The notes under the pieces: model-generated | Database searches by the model: none | What the model saw: only the letters and a program-made list of their open reading frames with translations | Told to the model about the DNA's origin: nothing | Shown here: positions 35,566 to 44,931 of the stretch, one piece after another | Layout: every line of letters begins with the position of its first letter | Position numbering within the stretch: the first letter of the stretch is position 1 | Position numbers and translations under genes: made by a program | Assembly: GCF_020216525.1 (NCBI RefSeq) | Contig: NZ_JAIWOY010000003.1 | Location: 362,169 to 426,168, forward strand | Length of the DNA stretch: 64,000 bases | From: Nocardioides nematodiphilus | GTDB lineage: Bacteria > Actinomycetota > Actinomycetes > Propionibacteriales > Nocardioidaceae | Reading direction: 5' to 3'

Positions 35566-36771
35566 TCAGACTCGCGCGGGCGCCGGGAGCTCCGGCTCGG
35601 AGCCCCGCTTCGGCGTGATCAGGAACTCCGTCAGGATCAGGGCCAGCGCCGTCACCACCGCGAGCAGCACCAGCCCGTGGGTGTAGCTGTGATGCACCTC
35701 GTCGTAGGTCGCGCCCATGACCAGCGGCGGGAAGAAGCCGCCGAGACCACCGGCCGCGCCGACGATGCCGGTGACCGAGCCGACCCGGTCCGACGGAGCG
35801 AGCTGCGCCACCCAGGTGAAGACCGCGCCGCTGCCCAGGCCCATGAAGGCGGCCATCAGCACGAACGACAGCCCCGCACGCCACTCGAGGGCGGGCCGGG
35901 TGGCGAGGATGACCGCCATCAGGAGGGCGCCGAGGAAGGCGATGAACAGGACCTTCCGCGGTCCGATCCGGTCCGCGACGATGCCTCCGATCGGGCGGGC
36001 GACGACCGCGGCGATCGCGAAGCCCGCCGTGCGGGTGCCGGCCTGGGGGAGCGCGAAGCCGTAGACGTCGTGCAGGTAGGTCGGCAGGTAGGTGGAGAAG
36101 GCCACGAAGCCGCCGAAGCACGCGGCGTACAGGAACGCCATGTCCCAGGTGATCGCCAGCCGTGCGGCACCCATCACCTTCGGCACGAACGCGGTGTGCT
36201 GCGGCGTCCAGCCCGGCGCGTTGCGCAGGAAGGTCCAGGTCACAAAGGCCGTGACCGCCAGCGCCACGCTGATGATCAGGTGGGTGGGGACGTACCCGAA
36301 CCAGTTCACGAACCGCGAGGTGAAGAACGCCGACAGCGCGGTGCCGCCCATGCCGGCGCCGAAGACACCGGTCGCGAAGCCGCGCCGCTCGGGCGGGAAC
36401 CAGGCGTTGAGGAACGGGATGCCGACGGCGAACGTGGTGCCGCCGATGCCGAGGAAGAAGCCGAAGACCAGGAGCAACGGGTACGAGTTCGCCTGGCCGG
36501 CGATCGCGACCAGGATGACGGCGGGGATCGTGGCCAGGGTCAGGATCGGGAACATCACCCGCGCGCCGTAGCGGTCGGTGAGCGCGCCGGCGGGGATGCG
36601 CCCCAGGGAGCCGACGAGCACGGGCACGGCGACCAGCAGGGACTTCTGGCCCGCCGACAGACCGAGGTCGGTGGCATACCGGATGCCGAGCGGGCCGATC
36701 ATGTTCCACGCCCAGAACGTGATGCAGAAGGCCCACGTGGCTAGGAAGAGGTTCCTCATCTGTCCGGGCAT
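35566..36771 (-). CDS. narK: Nitrate/nitrite transporter NarK
   Basis: Major-facilitator transporter of 401 residues with 12 predicted helices. The nitrate signature motifs are present: GIGGTTFAVGIPFLNAWFPP in helix 5 and GAAGGLGGFFPPLVMG in helix 11. It probably imports nitrate or exchanges nitrate for nitrite for the adjacent reductase. ATG 36771 overlaps the narI stop (TGATG), so it is the last gene of narGHJIK. Confidence 0.95.
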   Translation of the reverse strand: MPGQMRNLFLATWAFCITFWAWNMIGPLGIRYATDLGLSAGQKSLLVAVPVLVGSLGRIPAGALTDRYGARVMFPILTLATIPAVILVAIAGQANSYPLLLVFGFFLGIGGTTFAVGIPFLNAWFPPERRGFATGVFGAGMGGTALSAFFTSRFVNWFGYVPTHLIISVALAVTAFVTWTFLRNAPGWTPQHTAFVPKVMGAARLAITWDMAFLYAACFGGFVAFSTYLPTYLHDVYGFALPQAGTRTAGFAIAAVVARPIGGIVADRIGPRKVLFIAFLGALLMAVILATRPALEWRAGLSFVLMAAFMGLGSGAVFTWVAQLAPSDRVGSVTGIVGAAGGLGGFFPPLVMGATYDEVHHSYTHGLVLLAVVTALALILTEFLITPKRGSEPELPAPARV

Positions 36772-37526
36772 CAGCGTGCTCCTCGCTCGCGGTCATGGGT
36801 TCCGATGGGCTGCCAGCCGGGTCGCGCTGCTCGGGCACCGGCATGGGGCCGAGCATCGCGGCTGCGATAGACGATGTACGGGCGGAACAGGTAGTGCAGC
36901 GGCGCGGTGAAGGCGTGCACGAGCCGGGTGAAGGGCCAGATCGCGAAGAGCAGCAGTCCGACCAGCGCGTGGATGTGGAACTGCACCGGAGCCGCGGCCA
37001 TGGCGTCCACGTCCGGGTTGAGGTAGAAGAGCGACCGGAACCAGGGCGAGACCGTCTCGCGGTAGTTGGCCGCCTCCGACCCCGCTGAGATCGCCAGCGC
37101 GGTGGTCCACAGACCCAGGCACAGAGCGGAGGTGAGCACGACGTACATCACCTTGTCGTTGGTGGTGGTCGCCATGAAGACCGGGCCGGTCGTGCGGCGA
37201 CGGTAGATGAGGATCCCGAGCCCGACGAGCGTGCAGATGCCGGCGATCGTGCCCCAGAAGAGCGCGTTGCCGTGGTACATGTGCTCGCTGATGCCGAGCT
37301 TCTCGGTCCACGACTCCGGGATCAGCAGACCGACGACGTGCCCCACCACGACGACCAGGGCACCGAAGTGGAACAGCGGCGAGCCGATCCGCAGCAGCCG
37401 GGACTCGTAGAGCTGGGACGAGCGGGTGGTCCAGCCGAACTTGTCGTAGCGGTAGCGCCAGATCGTGCCGCCGATCAGCAGCGCCAGCGCCAGATAGGGC
37501 AGCACGCCCCACAGGACGGTGCTCAC
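36771..37526 (-). CDS. narI: Respiratory nitrate reductase gamma subunit (cytochrome b)
   Basis: Membrane anchor that takes electrons from menaquinol via two b hemes. 251 residues with five transmembrane helices; heme-ligand histidines are in SPLFHFGALVVVVGHVVG and in the later FHIHALVGLLLFAIWPFTRLVHAF. The soluble tail after YIVYRSRD is basic and variable. GTG 37526 overlaps the narJ stop. Confidence 0.96.
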   Translation of the reverse strand: MSTVLWGVLPYLALALLIGGTIWRYRYDKFGWTTRSSQLYESRLLRIGSPLFHFGALVVVVGHVVGLLIPESWTEKLGISEHMYHGNALFWGTIAGICTLVGLGILIYRRRTTGPVFMATTTNDKVMYVVLTSALCLGLWTTALAISAGSEAANYRETVSPWFRSLFYLNPDVDAMAAAPVQFHIHALVGLLLFAIWPFTRLVHAFTAPLHYLFRPYIVYRSRDARPHAGARAARPGWQPIGTHDRERGAR

Positions 37527-38212
37527 GGTCGGACCTCCTCACGCGCACGGGTGGGCATCAGGTCCATCACGGCGAGACCGACCGACTCCGAGGGCGGTCC
37601 GCCGCGCAGGTGCGGCGGTGCCATTGCCATCGCCGAGACCCGGTCGGCGGGGGAGTCGCCCGGGAGGGTCGCGCAGAGCGCGATCAGGACGTCGGCGTAC
37701 GCACCGGCCTGCTCGGCCGGGCGCTCGAGGAGCGCCAGCCGGATCAGCTCGAGGCTCGCCCGGTACTCCTGGAGGAGATCGGCGCCGCGGACCGGGTCGG
37801 CCATCGCGGCATACTCCAGCACCATGGGCAGGTAGTCCGGCAGCTCGCCACCGAGGTCGACCAGGAACCCCGAGTCTCGGTAGCGCTGCTTGAACCCGGC
37901 CAGGGTCTCGCCGCGCCGCCGCGTGTCCCCATCGGTCCAGTACGACAGGTAGAGCGTCTGCGAGCGGTGCAGGTCGAAGAGCTCGACGTAGGCCGTGCGC
38001 AGGTCCTCGGGGTCTGCGGCCTCGAGCCGGTCCAGGGCCGCCAGCAGTCGGGTGACCGCCTCGGAGGCCGGCTGCTCCGCGAGCGCCTGCCGCAGCAACG
38101 GGAGCTGTGCCAGCATCCGCGCATCGGGATAGCCGAGCGCCCAGGCGCAGACCTGGTGCACCACCCGCCAGTCGCTCTGTCGCCGCCCCAGGCCGAGGAG
38201 CCCGCCGATCAC
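37523..38212 (-). CDS. narJ: Nitrate reductase assembly chaperone
   Basis: Dedicated chaperone for molybdenum-cofactor insertion into NarG (NarJ/TorD-like). 229 residues, helical, with the family segment TAYVELFDLHRSQTLYLSYW and GELPDYLPMVLEYAA. GTG 38212 overlaps the narH stop (GTGA) and gives the expected N-terminus VHQVCAWALGYPDA after a short lead; the frame continues upstream only inside narH. Confidence 0.95.
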   Translation of the reverse strand: MIGGLLGLGRRQSDWRVVHQVCAWALGYPDARMLAQLPLLRQALAEQPASEAVTRLLAALDRLEAADPEDLRTAYVELFDLHRSQTLYLSYWTDGDTRRRGETLAGFKQRYRDSGFLVDLGGELPDYLPMVLEYAAMADPVRGADLLQEYRASLELIRLALLERPAEQAGAYADVLIALCATLPGDSPADRVSAMAMAPPHLRGGPPSESVGLAVMDLMPTRAREEVRP

Positions 38213-39882
38213 GACTTCTCCTTGGCCGGGAACAACCCCTCGGGGCGGCCGTTGCCGTCCCAGTTGAGCAGGTTGACCCGCCCGCGCAGGGACTCGCTCG
38301 AGGCGGCGGTGTCGGCCGTCTGGCGGTCGCGCAGCGCGTGGAAGGTCTCCACGGCGACCGGGGTGGGTACGCCGCTCGCCTCGCCGAAGGCGCCGGACTC
38401 GTACATGCCGGGGCCCTCGTCGAAGTCGAGCGAGCAAGCCATCTCCTCGAGGTTGTGCGCGTCCTCGTGGTGCGCGGTCGGGATGACGTAGCGCTCCTCG
38501 TACTTGGCGATCGCGAGCAACCGGTACATGTCGTAGACCTCCTCCTCGCCCATGCCGACGAAGGCCGGGATGGAGGCGTCGGGATCGCGCCCGAGCGAGA
38601 CGTCGCGCATGTAGGACCGCATCGCGGCCAGGCGGTTGAGCACCCGCTCGATCTCTGCGGTATCTCCGGCGGTGAAGAGCTCGGCCAGGTACTCGACGGG
38701 GATGCGGAGCTCGTGGATCGCGCCGAAGAGACTGCCCGCCGCCTCGGCGTCGTGACCCTGGTCCTTGAGCAGGTCGACGACCGGCGACAGGGGCGGGACG
38801 TACCAGACCATCGGCAGCGTCCGGTACTCCGGGTGCAGCGGCAGCGCGACCTTGAACCGCTTGGCCAGTGCGTAGACCGGCGACCTGCGCGCCGACTCCA
38901 TCCAGTCATCGGGGATGCCCTGGGCGCGGGCCGCTGCGATCACCTCGGGGTCACTCGGGTCGAGCATGATCTCCAGCTGCTTGGCGTAGAGCGCCTGGTC
39001 GTCGGCGGTCGCGGCGACCTCGGTGACTCGGTCGGCGTCGTAGAGCACCAGGCCGAGGTAGCGCAGCCGCCCCACGCAGGTCTCGGAGCAGACCGTCGGC
39101 AGGCCCACCTCGACGCGCGGGTAGCAGAAGGTGCACTTCTCGGCCTTGCCGCTCTTGTGGTTGAAGTAGATCTTCTTGTACGGGCAGCCGGTGATGCATT
39201 GGCGCCAGCCACGGCAGCGGTCCTGGTCGACGAGGACGATGCCGTCCTCCTCGCGCTTGTAGATCGCGCCCGAGGGGCACGACGCCATGCACGCGGGGTT
39301 GAGGCAGTGCTCGCAGATCCGGGGCAGGTAGAACATGAACGTCTGCTCGTACTCGAACTTGATCTTCGCGTTGGCCTCGGCGCTCGCGTCGGCGCGCAGC
39401 TTGGCGATGATCGGGTCGAGCTCGCCCATCTGGGCGGCGCCGCCGAGGTTGTCGTCCCAGTTGGCCGACCAGGTGATCTTGGTGTCCTCGCCCGTGATCA
39501 GCGACTTGGGTCGGGCCACCGGGAAGTCGTCACCGAGAGGCGCGTCGACCAGGGTCTGGTAGTCGTAGGTCCACGGCTCGTAGTAGTCCCCGAGCTGCGG
39601 TTGGACCGGGCTGGAGAAGATCGTGAGCAGCTTCTTGAGCCGGCCGCCGGCCTTGAGCCTGAGCTGGCCGTGCCTGCCGACCTCCCAGCCGCCGCGCCAC
39701 TTCTCCTGGTCCTCGTACTGCCGGGGGTAGCCCTGGCCCGGCCGGGTCTCGACGTTGTTGAACCAGACGTACTCGGTGCCGGCGCGGTTGGTCCACGCCT
39801 GCTTGCAGGTCACCGAGCAGGTGTGGCAGCCGATGCACTTGTCGAGGTTCATCACCATCGACATCTGAGCCATGACGCGCAT
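38209..39882 (-). CDS. narH: Respiratory nitrate reductase beta subunit (Fe-S)
   Basis: Electron-transfer subunit with three [4Fe-4S] and one [3Fe-4S] cluster. The four cysteine groups are visible: CIGCHTCSVTCK, CEHCLNPACMASCP, CRGWRQCITGCPYKK (a tryptophan replaces one cysteine, as in the 3Fe-4S cluster of NarH) and CTFCYPR with CSETCVGRLRYLG. 557 residues, slightly longer than the enterobacterial protein. ATG 39882 overlaps the narG stop (TGATG). Confidence 0.97.
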   Translation of the reverse strand: MRVMAQMSMVMNLDKCIGCHTCSVTCKQAWTNRAGTEYVWFNNVETRPGQGYPRQYEDQEKWRGGWEVGRHGQLRLKAGGRLKKLLTIFSSPVQPQLGDYYEPWTYDYQTLVDAPLGDDFPVARPKSLITGEDTKITWSANWDDNLGGAAQMGELDPIIAKLRADASAEANAKIKFEYEQTFMFYLPRICEHCLNPACMASCPSGAIYKREEDGIVLVDQDRCRGWRQCITGCPYKKIYFNHKSGKAEKCTFCYPRVEVGLPTVCSETCVGRLRYLGLVLYDADRVTEVAATADDQALYAKQLEIMLDPSDPEVIAAARAQGIPDDWMESARRSPVYALAKRFKVALPLHPEYRTLPMVWYVPPLSPVVDLLKDQGHDAEAAGSLFGAIHELRIPVEYLAELFTAGDTAEIERVLNRLAAMRSYMRDVSLGRDPDASIPAFVGMGEEEVYDMYRLLAIAKYEERYVIPTAHHEDAHNLEEMACSLDFDEGPGMYESGAFGEASGVPTPVAVETFHALRDRQTADTAASSESLRGRVNLLNWDGNGRPEGLFPAKEKS

Positions 39883-42800
39883 CAGTACGTCACCTCCTGC
39901 GAACGCTTGCGCACGGTCGAGACCATGTCTCGCTGGTTCCCGGTGGGGCCGAGATAGTTGAAGGTGTACGAGAGCTGGGCGTACCCGCCGATGAGGTGGG
40001 TGGGCTTCACCAGCAGCCGGGTCACCGAGTTGTGGATGCCGCCGCGCCGGCCGGTCGCCTCCGACTTCGGCACGTCGATCGTGCGCTCCTGGGCGTGATG
40101 CACGTAGACGACCCCGTCGGGCATCCGGTGCGACACGATCGCGCGCCCGACGAGCACGCCGTTGGCGTTGGTGCACTCGACCCAGTCGTTGTCCTGCACC
40201 TCGATCGACGCGGCGTCGGCCGGACTCATCCAGACCGTCGGGCCGCCACGCGAGAGCGAGAGCATGAAGAGGTTGTCCTGGTACTCGGAGTGGATCGACC
40301 ACTTCGAGTGCGGCGTCAGGTAGCGCACGGTGATCTGCTTGGCGCCGTCCGGCCCGAGCTTGGGCTCACCGAAGAGCCGGTGCATGTCCAGGGGCGGGCG
40401 GTACGTCGGCAGCCCCTCGCCCAGATCGGACATCCAGTCGTGGTCGAGGTAGAAGTGCATCCGCCCGGTGAGCGTGTGGAACGGCTTGAGCCGCTCGATG
40501 TTGACCGTGAACGGCGCGTAGCGCCGTCCGCCCGTCTCCGAGCCGGACCACTCCGGGCTCGTGATGACCGGGACCGGGGCGGACTTGGTCGCCGCGAACG
40601 TGATGCGCTTCTCCTCCGAGCCCTCGGCCAGGTCCGCCAGCGGCTTGCCGACGCGTCTCTCGAGCGTCCTGAAGCCCTGCACGGCGAGCTCGCCGTTGCT
40701 GGTCCCGGAGAAGGTCAGGATCGCCTCGGCGAGCTTCTCGTCGGTGTTGATCGCCGGTCGGCCCGCGCCCGGGCCCGAGGGCAGCACGCCGTTGAGCCGG
40801 CCGAGCAGGTCGACCTGCTCCTTCACGTCGAAGGTGACGTTCTTGACCGTGAAGCCGAGCTTGTCGGCCAGGGGACCGATCGAGGCGAGCTTGTCGGCGA
40901 TCGCGGTGTAGTCGCGCTCGACGACGGTGACGACCGGTCTGGTGTCGTACGGATCCCTCGGCGTCTCGCCGGGGGTGTCGTGCTGTAGCGGGACGCTGAC
41001 CAGGTCGTGCCGGGTGCCGAGGTGGGTCCTGGACAGCTCGGAGAGCTTCGCGGCGAGCCCGTGGAACAGGTCGAAGTCGCTGCGTGCCTCCCACGGCGGG
41101 TCGATCGCGGGCGTGAAGGCGTGTACGAACGGGTGCATGTCGGTGGAGGAGAGGTCGTGCTTCTCGTACCAGGTGGCCGCCGGCAGCACGACGTCGGAGA
41201 GCAGCGTCGTCGACGTCATCCGGAAGTCGGCCGAGACCAGCAGGTCGAGCTTCCCCTCCGGGGCCTCGTCGTGCCAGGCGACGCTCTCGGGGCGCGGGGT
41301 GTTCGGGTTCTCGCCGCCCTGGCCATCGACGCCGAGCACGTTGTGGTGGGTGCCGAGAAGGTGACGCAGGAAGTACTCGTTGCCCTTGGCCGAGGAGCCC
41401 ATCAGGTTGGAGCGCCACAGGATGAGCGTCCGCGGCCACGACTCGGGCGCGTCGATGTCGGCGATGGCGGGCTTGAGCGTGCCGTCGTCGAGTGCGTTCG
41501 CGACGTACGTGGCCGCGTCCGGCACGGTCCCGGCCTCGACGGCCGCGGCGGCGTCGTCGGCGACGTCGAGCGAGTTGCGGTCGAACTGCGGGTAGAAGGG
41601 CATCCAGCCCTTCTTCGCCGACTGCGCGATCACGTCGGCGGTGTGCCCCCGTAGGTGACCCTTGGCCAGCGGCGAGGCGAGCGAGTCGGCGCTGTAGCCG
41701 TCGCTGCGCCACTGGTCGGTGTGCATGTACCAGAAGCTGGTGCCGGTCATGGTCCGCGGCGGCCGGCTCCAGTCGAGGCCGTTGGCCAGCGAGATCCAGC
41801 CGGTGATCGGGCGGCACTTCTCCTGGCCCACGTAGTGCGCCCAGCCACCGCCGTTGCGGCCCATCGCGCCGGTCAGGATCAGCAACGAGAGGATCGCGCG
41901 GTAGGTCGCGTCGCCGTGGAACCACTGGCAGATCCCGGCGCCCATGATGATCATCGAGCGACCCTGCGACTCCTCGGAGTTCTTCGCGAACTCGCGGGCG
42001 ACTCGGATGCAGGCCTCGGCCGGGACCGAGGTGATCTCGGCCTGCCAGGCGGGCGTGTACGGGGTGGAGGCGTCGTCGTACCCCGTCGGCCACTCGCCGG
42101 GCAGGCCCGGACGGCTCACGCCGTACTGGGCGAGCATGAGGTCGAGGACGGTGGTGACCAGGTGGCCGCCGACGCGCTGGGCGGGCACGCCACGGCGCAG
42201 CACCGAGCCGGTGCCGTCGGCCTCCGTGAAGGCGGGCAGCAGCAGCTCGTGGGACTCGGAGGCACCGTCACCGTGCAGGGTGAGGCGCGGCGTGACGCCC
42301 TCGAGGTCGAGGTTCCACTTGCCGACACCGGACTCCGCGTAGCGGAATCCCATGGAGCCGTTCGGGACGACCGGCTGCCCCGTCGCCTCGTCGAGCACCA
42401 CGGTCTTCCAGCGCTCCTCGTCCGCGCTGTCGGCGGGCACGGCCGCGAGGTCGGCGGCGGTGAGGAACCTCCCAGGCACGTACGCCCCGGGGTGATCGGG
42501 GTGCTCCTCGAGCCGGATGAGGTGCGGCAGGTCGGTATAGGTACGGGTGTAGTCGGCGAAGAACGGCACCGTGCGGTCGACGAAGTTCTCCTTGAGGATC
42601 ACGTGCCCCATCGCCATCGCCAGCGCGGCGTCGGTGCCGGCCTGCGCGGGCAGCCACTCGTCGGCGAACTTCGTGTTGTCGGCGTAGTCGGGGGAGACCG
42701 TGACCACCTTGGTGCCGCGGTAGCGGACCTCGGCCATCCAGTGCGCGTCGGGGGTACGGGTGACGGGGACGTTGGAGCCCCACATCATCAGGTAGGTCGC

Positions 42801-43559
42801 GTCCCACCAGTCGCCCGACTCGGGCACGTCGGTCTGATCGCCGAAGACCTGCGGGGAGGCGACCGGCAGGTCGGCGTACCAGTCGTAGAACGACGTCATC
42901 ACGCCGCCGATGAGCTGGGTGTAGCGGGTGCCGACGCAGTGCGACACCATCGACATCGCCGGGATGGGGGAGAAGCCCGTGTTGCGGTCCGGCCCGTGGG
43001 TCTTGATCGTGTGGACCTGCGCGGCCGCGACGATCTCGTTGGCCTCCGCCCACGAGATGCGGACCAGGCCGCCTTTGCCGCGGGCCCGCTGGTAGCGGCG
43101 GCGACGCTCGGGGTCGGCCTGGATGTCGGCCCAGGCGAGTACCGGGTCGCCGAGGCGTCTCTTCGCCTCGCGGTACATCTCGACGAGCACCCCGCGGCCG
43201 TACGGGTAGCGCACCCGGGTCGGCGAATAGGTGTACCAGGAGAACGCCGCGCCACGAGGGCAACCGCGCGGCTCGTACTCCGGGCGATCGGGACCGACCG
43301 ACGGATAGTCGGTCTGCTGGGTCTCCCAGGTGATGATCCCGTCCTTGACGTAGACCTTCCAGGAGCAGGAGCCGGTGCAGTTCACGCCGTGCGTGGACCG
43401 TACGACCTTGTCGTGACTCCATCTGTCGCGATAGAAGACGTCGCCTTGGCGACCGCCCTGACGGAAGACGGCCCGGCCGTCGTCCGTCTCGTCCCACTTG
43501 GTGAAGAACCTGCCTGTCCTGAGCAGCAGGTCGCTGGCCGTTCCATCGATCCGAGGCAC
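39882..43559 (-). CDS. narG: Respiratory nitrate reductase alpha subunit (molybdopterin)
   Basis: Catalytic subunit reducing nitrate to nitrite at the cytoplasmic face (no twin-arginine signal here). The FS0 cluster region is STHGVNCTGSCSWKVY with PRGCPRGAAFSWY, including the His and Cys ligands; the molybdenum-ligand Asp is in FYDWYADLPVASPQ, followed by TDVPESGDWW and WGSNVPVTRTPDAHW. 1,225 residues from GTG 43559, normal length. A leaderless-type -10 box (CATAGT) and an inverted repeat lie directly upstream; the open frame continues beyond the GTG without family similarity. Confidence 0.97.
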   Translation of the reverse strand: MPRIDGTASDLLLRTGRFFTKWDETDDGRAVFRQGGRQGDVFYRDRWSHDKVVRSTHGVNCTGSCSWKVYVKDGIITWETQQTDYPSVGPDRPEYEPRGCPRGAAFSWYTYSPTRVRYPYGRGVLVEMYREAKRRLGDPVLAWADIQADPERRRRYQRARGKGGLVRISWAEANEIVAAAQVHTIKTHGPDRNTGFSPIPAMSMVSHCVGTRYTQLIGGVMTSFYDWYADLPVASPQVFGDQTDVPESGDWWDATYLMMWGSNVPVTRTPDAHWMAEVRYRGTKVVTVSPDYADNTKFADEWLPAQAGTDAALAMAMGHVILKENFVDRTVPFFADYTRTYTDLPHLIRLEEHPDHPGAYVPGRFLTAADLAAVPADSADEERWKTVVLDEATGQPVVPNGSMGFRYAESGVGKWNLDLEGVTPRLTLHGDGASESHELLLPAFTEADGTGSVLRRGVPAQRVGGHLVTTVLDLMLAQYGVSRPGLPGEWPTGYDDASTPYTPAWQAEITSVPAEACIRVAREFAKNSEESQGRSMIIMGAGICQWFHGDATYRAILSLLILTGAMGRNGGGWAHYVGQEKCRPITGWISLANGLDWSRPPRTMTGTSFWYMHTDQWRSDGYSADSLASPLAKGHLRGHTADVIAQSAKKGWMPFYPQFDRNSLDVADDAAAAVEAGTVPDAATYVANALDDGTLKPAIADIDAPESWPRTLILWRSNLMGSSAKGNEYFLRHLLGTHHNVLGVDGQGGENPNTPRPESVAWHDEAPEGKLDLLVSADFRMTSTTLLSDVVLPAATWYEKHDLSSTDMHPFVHAFTPAIDPPWEARSDFDLFHGLAAKLSELSRTHLGTRHDLVSVPLQHDTPGETPRDPYDTRPVVTVVERDYTAIADKLASIGPLADKLGFTVKNVTFDVKEQVDLLGRLNGVLPSGPGAGRPAINTDEKLAEAILTFSGTSNGELAVQGFRTLERRVGKPLADLAEGSEEKRITFAATKSAPVPVITSPEWSGSETGGRRYAPFTVNIERLKPFHTLTGRMHFYLDHDWMSDLGEGLPTYRPPLDMHRLFGEPKLGPDGAKQITVRYLTPHSKWSIHSEYQDNLFMLSLSRGGPTVWMSPADAASIEVQDNDWVECTNANGVLVGRAIVSHRMPDGVVYVHHAQERTIDVPKSEATGRRGGIHNSVTRLLVKPTHLIGGYAQLSYTFNYLGPTGNQRDMVSTVRKRSQEVTY

Positions 43560-43565
43560 GACTTC

Positions 43566-43584
43566 ACTATGCCCACATCGTGGG
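43566..43584 (-). promoter_or_regulatory. narG -10 box with adjoining inverted repeat
   Basis: Read on the minus strand: CCCAC-GAT-GTGGG (43584-43572) followed at once by CATAGT (43571-43566), which ends six bases before the narG GTG. The dyad position between -10 and -35 suits a repressor or redox/NO-responsive operator. Confidence 0.45.
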
Positions 43585-43670
43585 TCCGGCGTGAAGCAGG
43601 ATGCGATGGCCAAACGTCCCGGAACAAAGGCCTGCGACCGCCGATTGGGAGCCCGCCGCACCTCCTTGCC

Positions 43671-43676
43671 TAGCGT
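43671..43676 (+). promoter_or_regulatory. -10 box of the flavohemoglobin gene
   Basis: TAGCGT with a possible -35 TTGGGA (43645-43650; spacer 20, too long to be firm). A 37-nt leader ends with GAGGAG (43702-43707) six bases before ATG 43714. Confidence 0.35.
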
Positions 43677-43713
43677 GGGTGACCCGCCAACACCACCTGC
43701 TGAGGAGCCTGTC

Positions 43714-44931
43714 ATGGCCCGTCTCTCCGCCGCCTCCACCGAGGTCGTCCGCGCCACCCTCCCCGTGATCGGCGCCGCAATCGGCGACATCACGCCGGTC
43801 TTCTACCGCCGCCTCTTCGCGGCCCACCCGGAGCTGATCCGCGACCTGTTCAACCGCGGCAACCAGGCCCAGGGCGACCAGCAGCGCGCGCTCGCCGGAT
43901 CCATCGCCGCGTACGCGACGCTGCTCGTTGCGGAGGACGGCCCGGAGCCCGAGAGCGTGCTGGCCCGGATCGCCCACAAGCACGCCTCCCTCGGCGTCAC
44001 CGAGGAGCAGTACCCGATCGTCCATGAGCACCTGTTCGCCGCGATCGTCGAGGTCCTCGGCGACGCCGTGACCCCGGAGATCGCGACCGTCTGGGACGAG
44101 GTCTACTGGAACATGGCGCACGCGCTGATCGCGGTCGAGAAGGGCCTGTACGAGGAACAGGACGTGAAGCCCGGCGACGTCTGGCGCAACGTCGAGGTCG
44201 TCGCCAAGGTGACCCAGACCTCCGACACCGTCACCTTCGTCGTCACCTCGACCGACGGCTCGCCGCTGCCGGCGTCGAAGCCCGGCCAGTACCTCTCGGT
44301 CGGTGTCCGGCTTCCGGACGGCGCACGCCAGATCCGGCAGTACAGCCTCATCGGCGCCCCCTCCGGGCAGGAGGAGAGCACCGCGTGGGGGTTCTCGGTC
44401 AAGCGCGTGCCCGCGGCCGACGGCATCCCGGCCGGCGAGGTCTCGAACTTCCTGCACGACCACGTCACCGTCGGCGACGTCCTCGAGGCCACCACTCCGT
44501 ACGGCGAGCTCACCCTCACCGAGGAGGGTCCGCTCGTGCTGGTCTCGGCCGGCATCGGCGTCACGCCGATGCTCGGCTTCCTGCGTCACCTCGACCGGAT
44601 CGGCTCCGAGCGTGAGGTCGTGGTGCTGCACGCCGACCGCGCCGAGGAGCGCCATGCCCACCGCGCGGAGGTCGCCGAGCTGGTCGCCGCGCTGCCCGGC
44701 GCGCGCCAGGTCCGCTGGTACGAGGAGCTGGCGGGGGAGCCGGTCAGCGACGAGCTGCTGCTCGGCCGGATCGACCTCAGCGGGGTCGCGCTCCCCCTGG
44801 ACGCGACCGCCTACCTGTGCGGTCCGGTGCCGTTCATGGCCGTGGTCAGGTCGAGCCTGATCGAGCGCGGCATGCCGGCCGAGAGCATCCGGTACGAGGT
44901 CTTCGGCCCCGCTCGGGGGCTCGAGGCATGA
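43714..44931 (+). CDS. hmp: Flavohemoglobin (nitric oxide dioxygenase)
   Basis: Converts nitric oxide to nitrate using O2 and NAD(P)H. The N-terminal globin (about residues 1-140) has FYRRLFAAHPEL and the proximal heme histidine in IAHKHASLGVTEEQY. The FAD domain shows KPGQYLSVGVRLPDG and RQYSLIGAP; the NAD domain shows VSAGIGVTPMLGFL and the C-terminal CGPVPFMAVV. 405 residues. It is divergent from narGHJIK, so it likely protects against NO made during nitrate/nitrite reduction. ATG 43714 is set by GAGGAG. Confidence 0.96.
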   Translation: MARLSAASTEVVRATLPVIGAAIGDITPVFYRRLFAAHPELIRDLFNRGNQAQGDQQRALAGSIAAYATLLVAEDGPEPESVLARIAHKHASLGVTEEQYPIVHEHLFAAIVEVLGDAVTPEIATVWDEVYWNMAHALIAVEKGLYEEQDVKPGDVWRNVEVVAKVTQTSDTVTFVVTSTDGSPLPASKPGQYLSVGVRLPDGARQIRQYSLIGAPSGQEESTAWGFSVKRVPAADGIPAGEVSNFLHDHVTVGDVLEATTPYGELTLTEEGPLVLVSAGIGVTPMLGFLRHLDRIGSEREVVVLHADRAEERHAHRAEVAELVAALPGARQVRWYEELAGEPVSDELLLGRIDLSGVALPLDATAYLCGPVPFMAVVRSSLIERGMPAESIRYEVFGPARGLEA

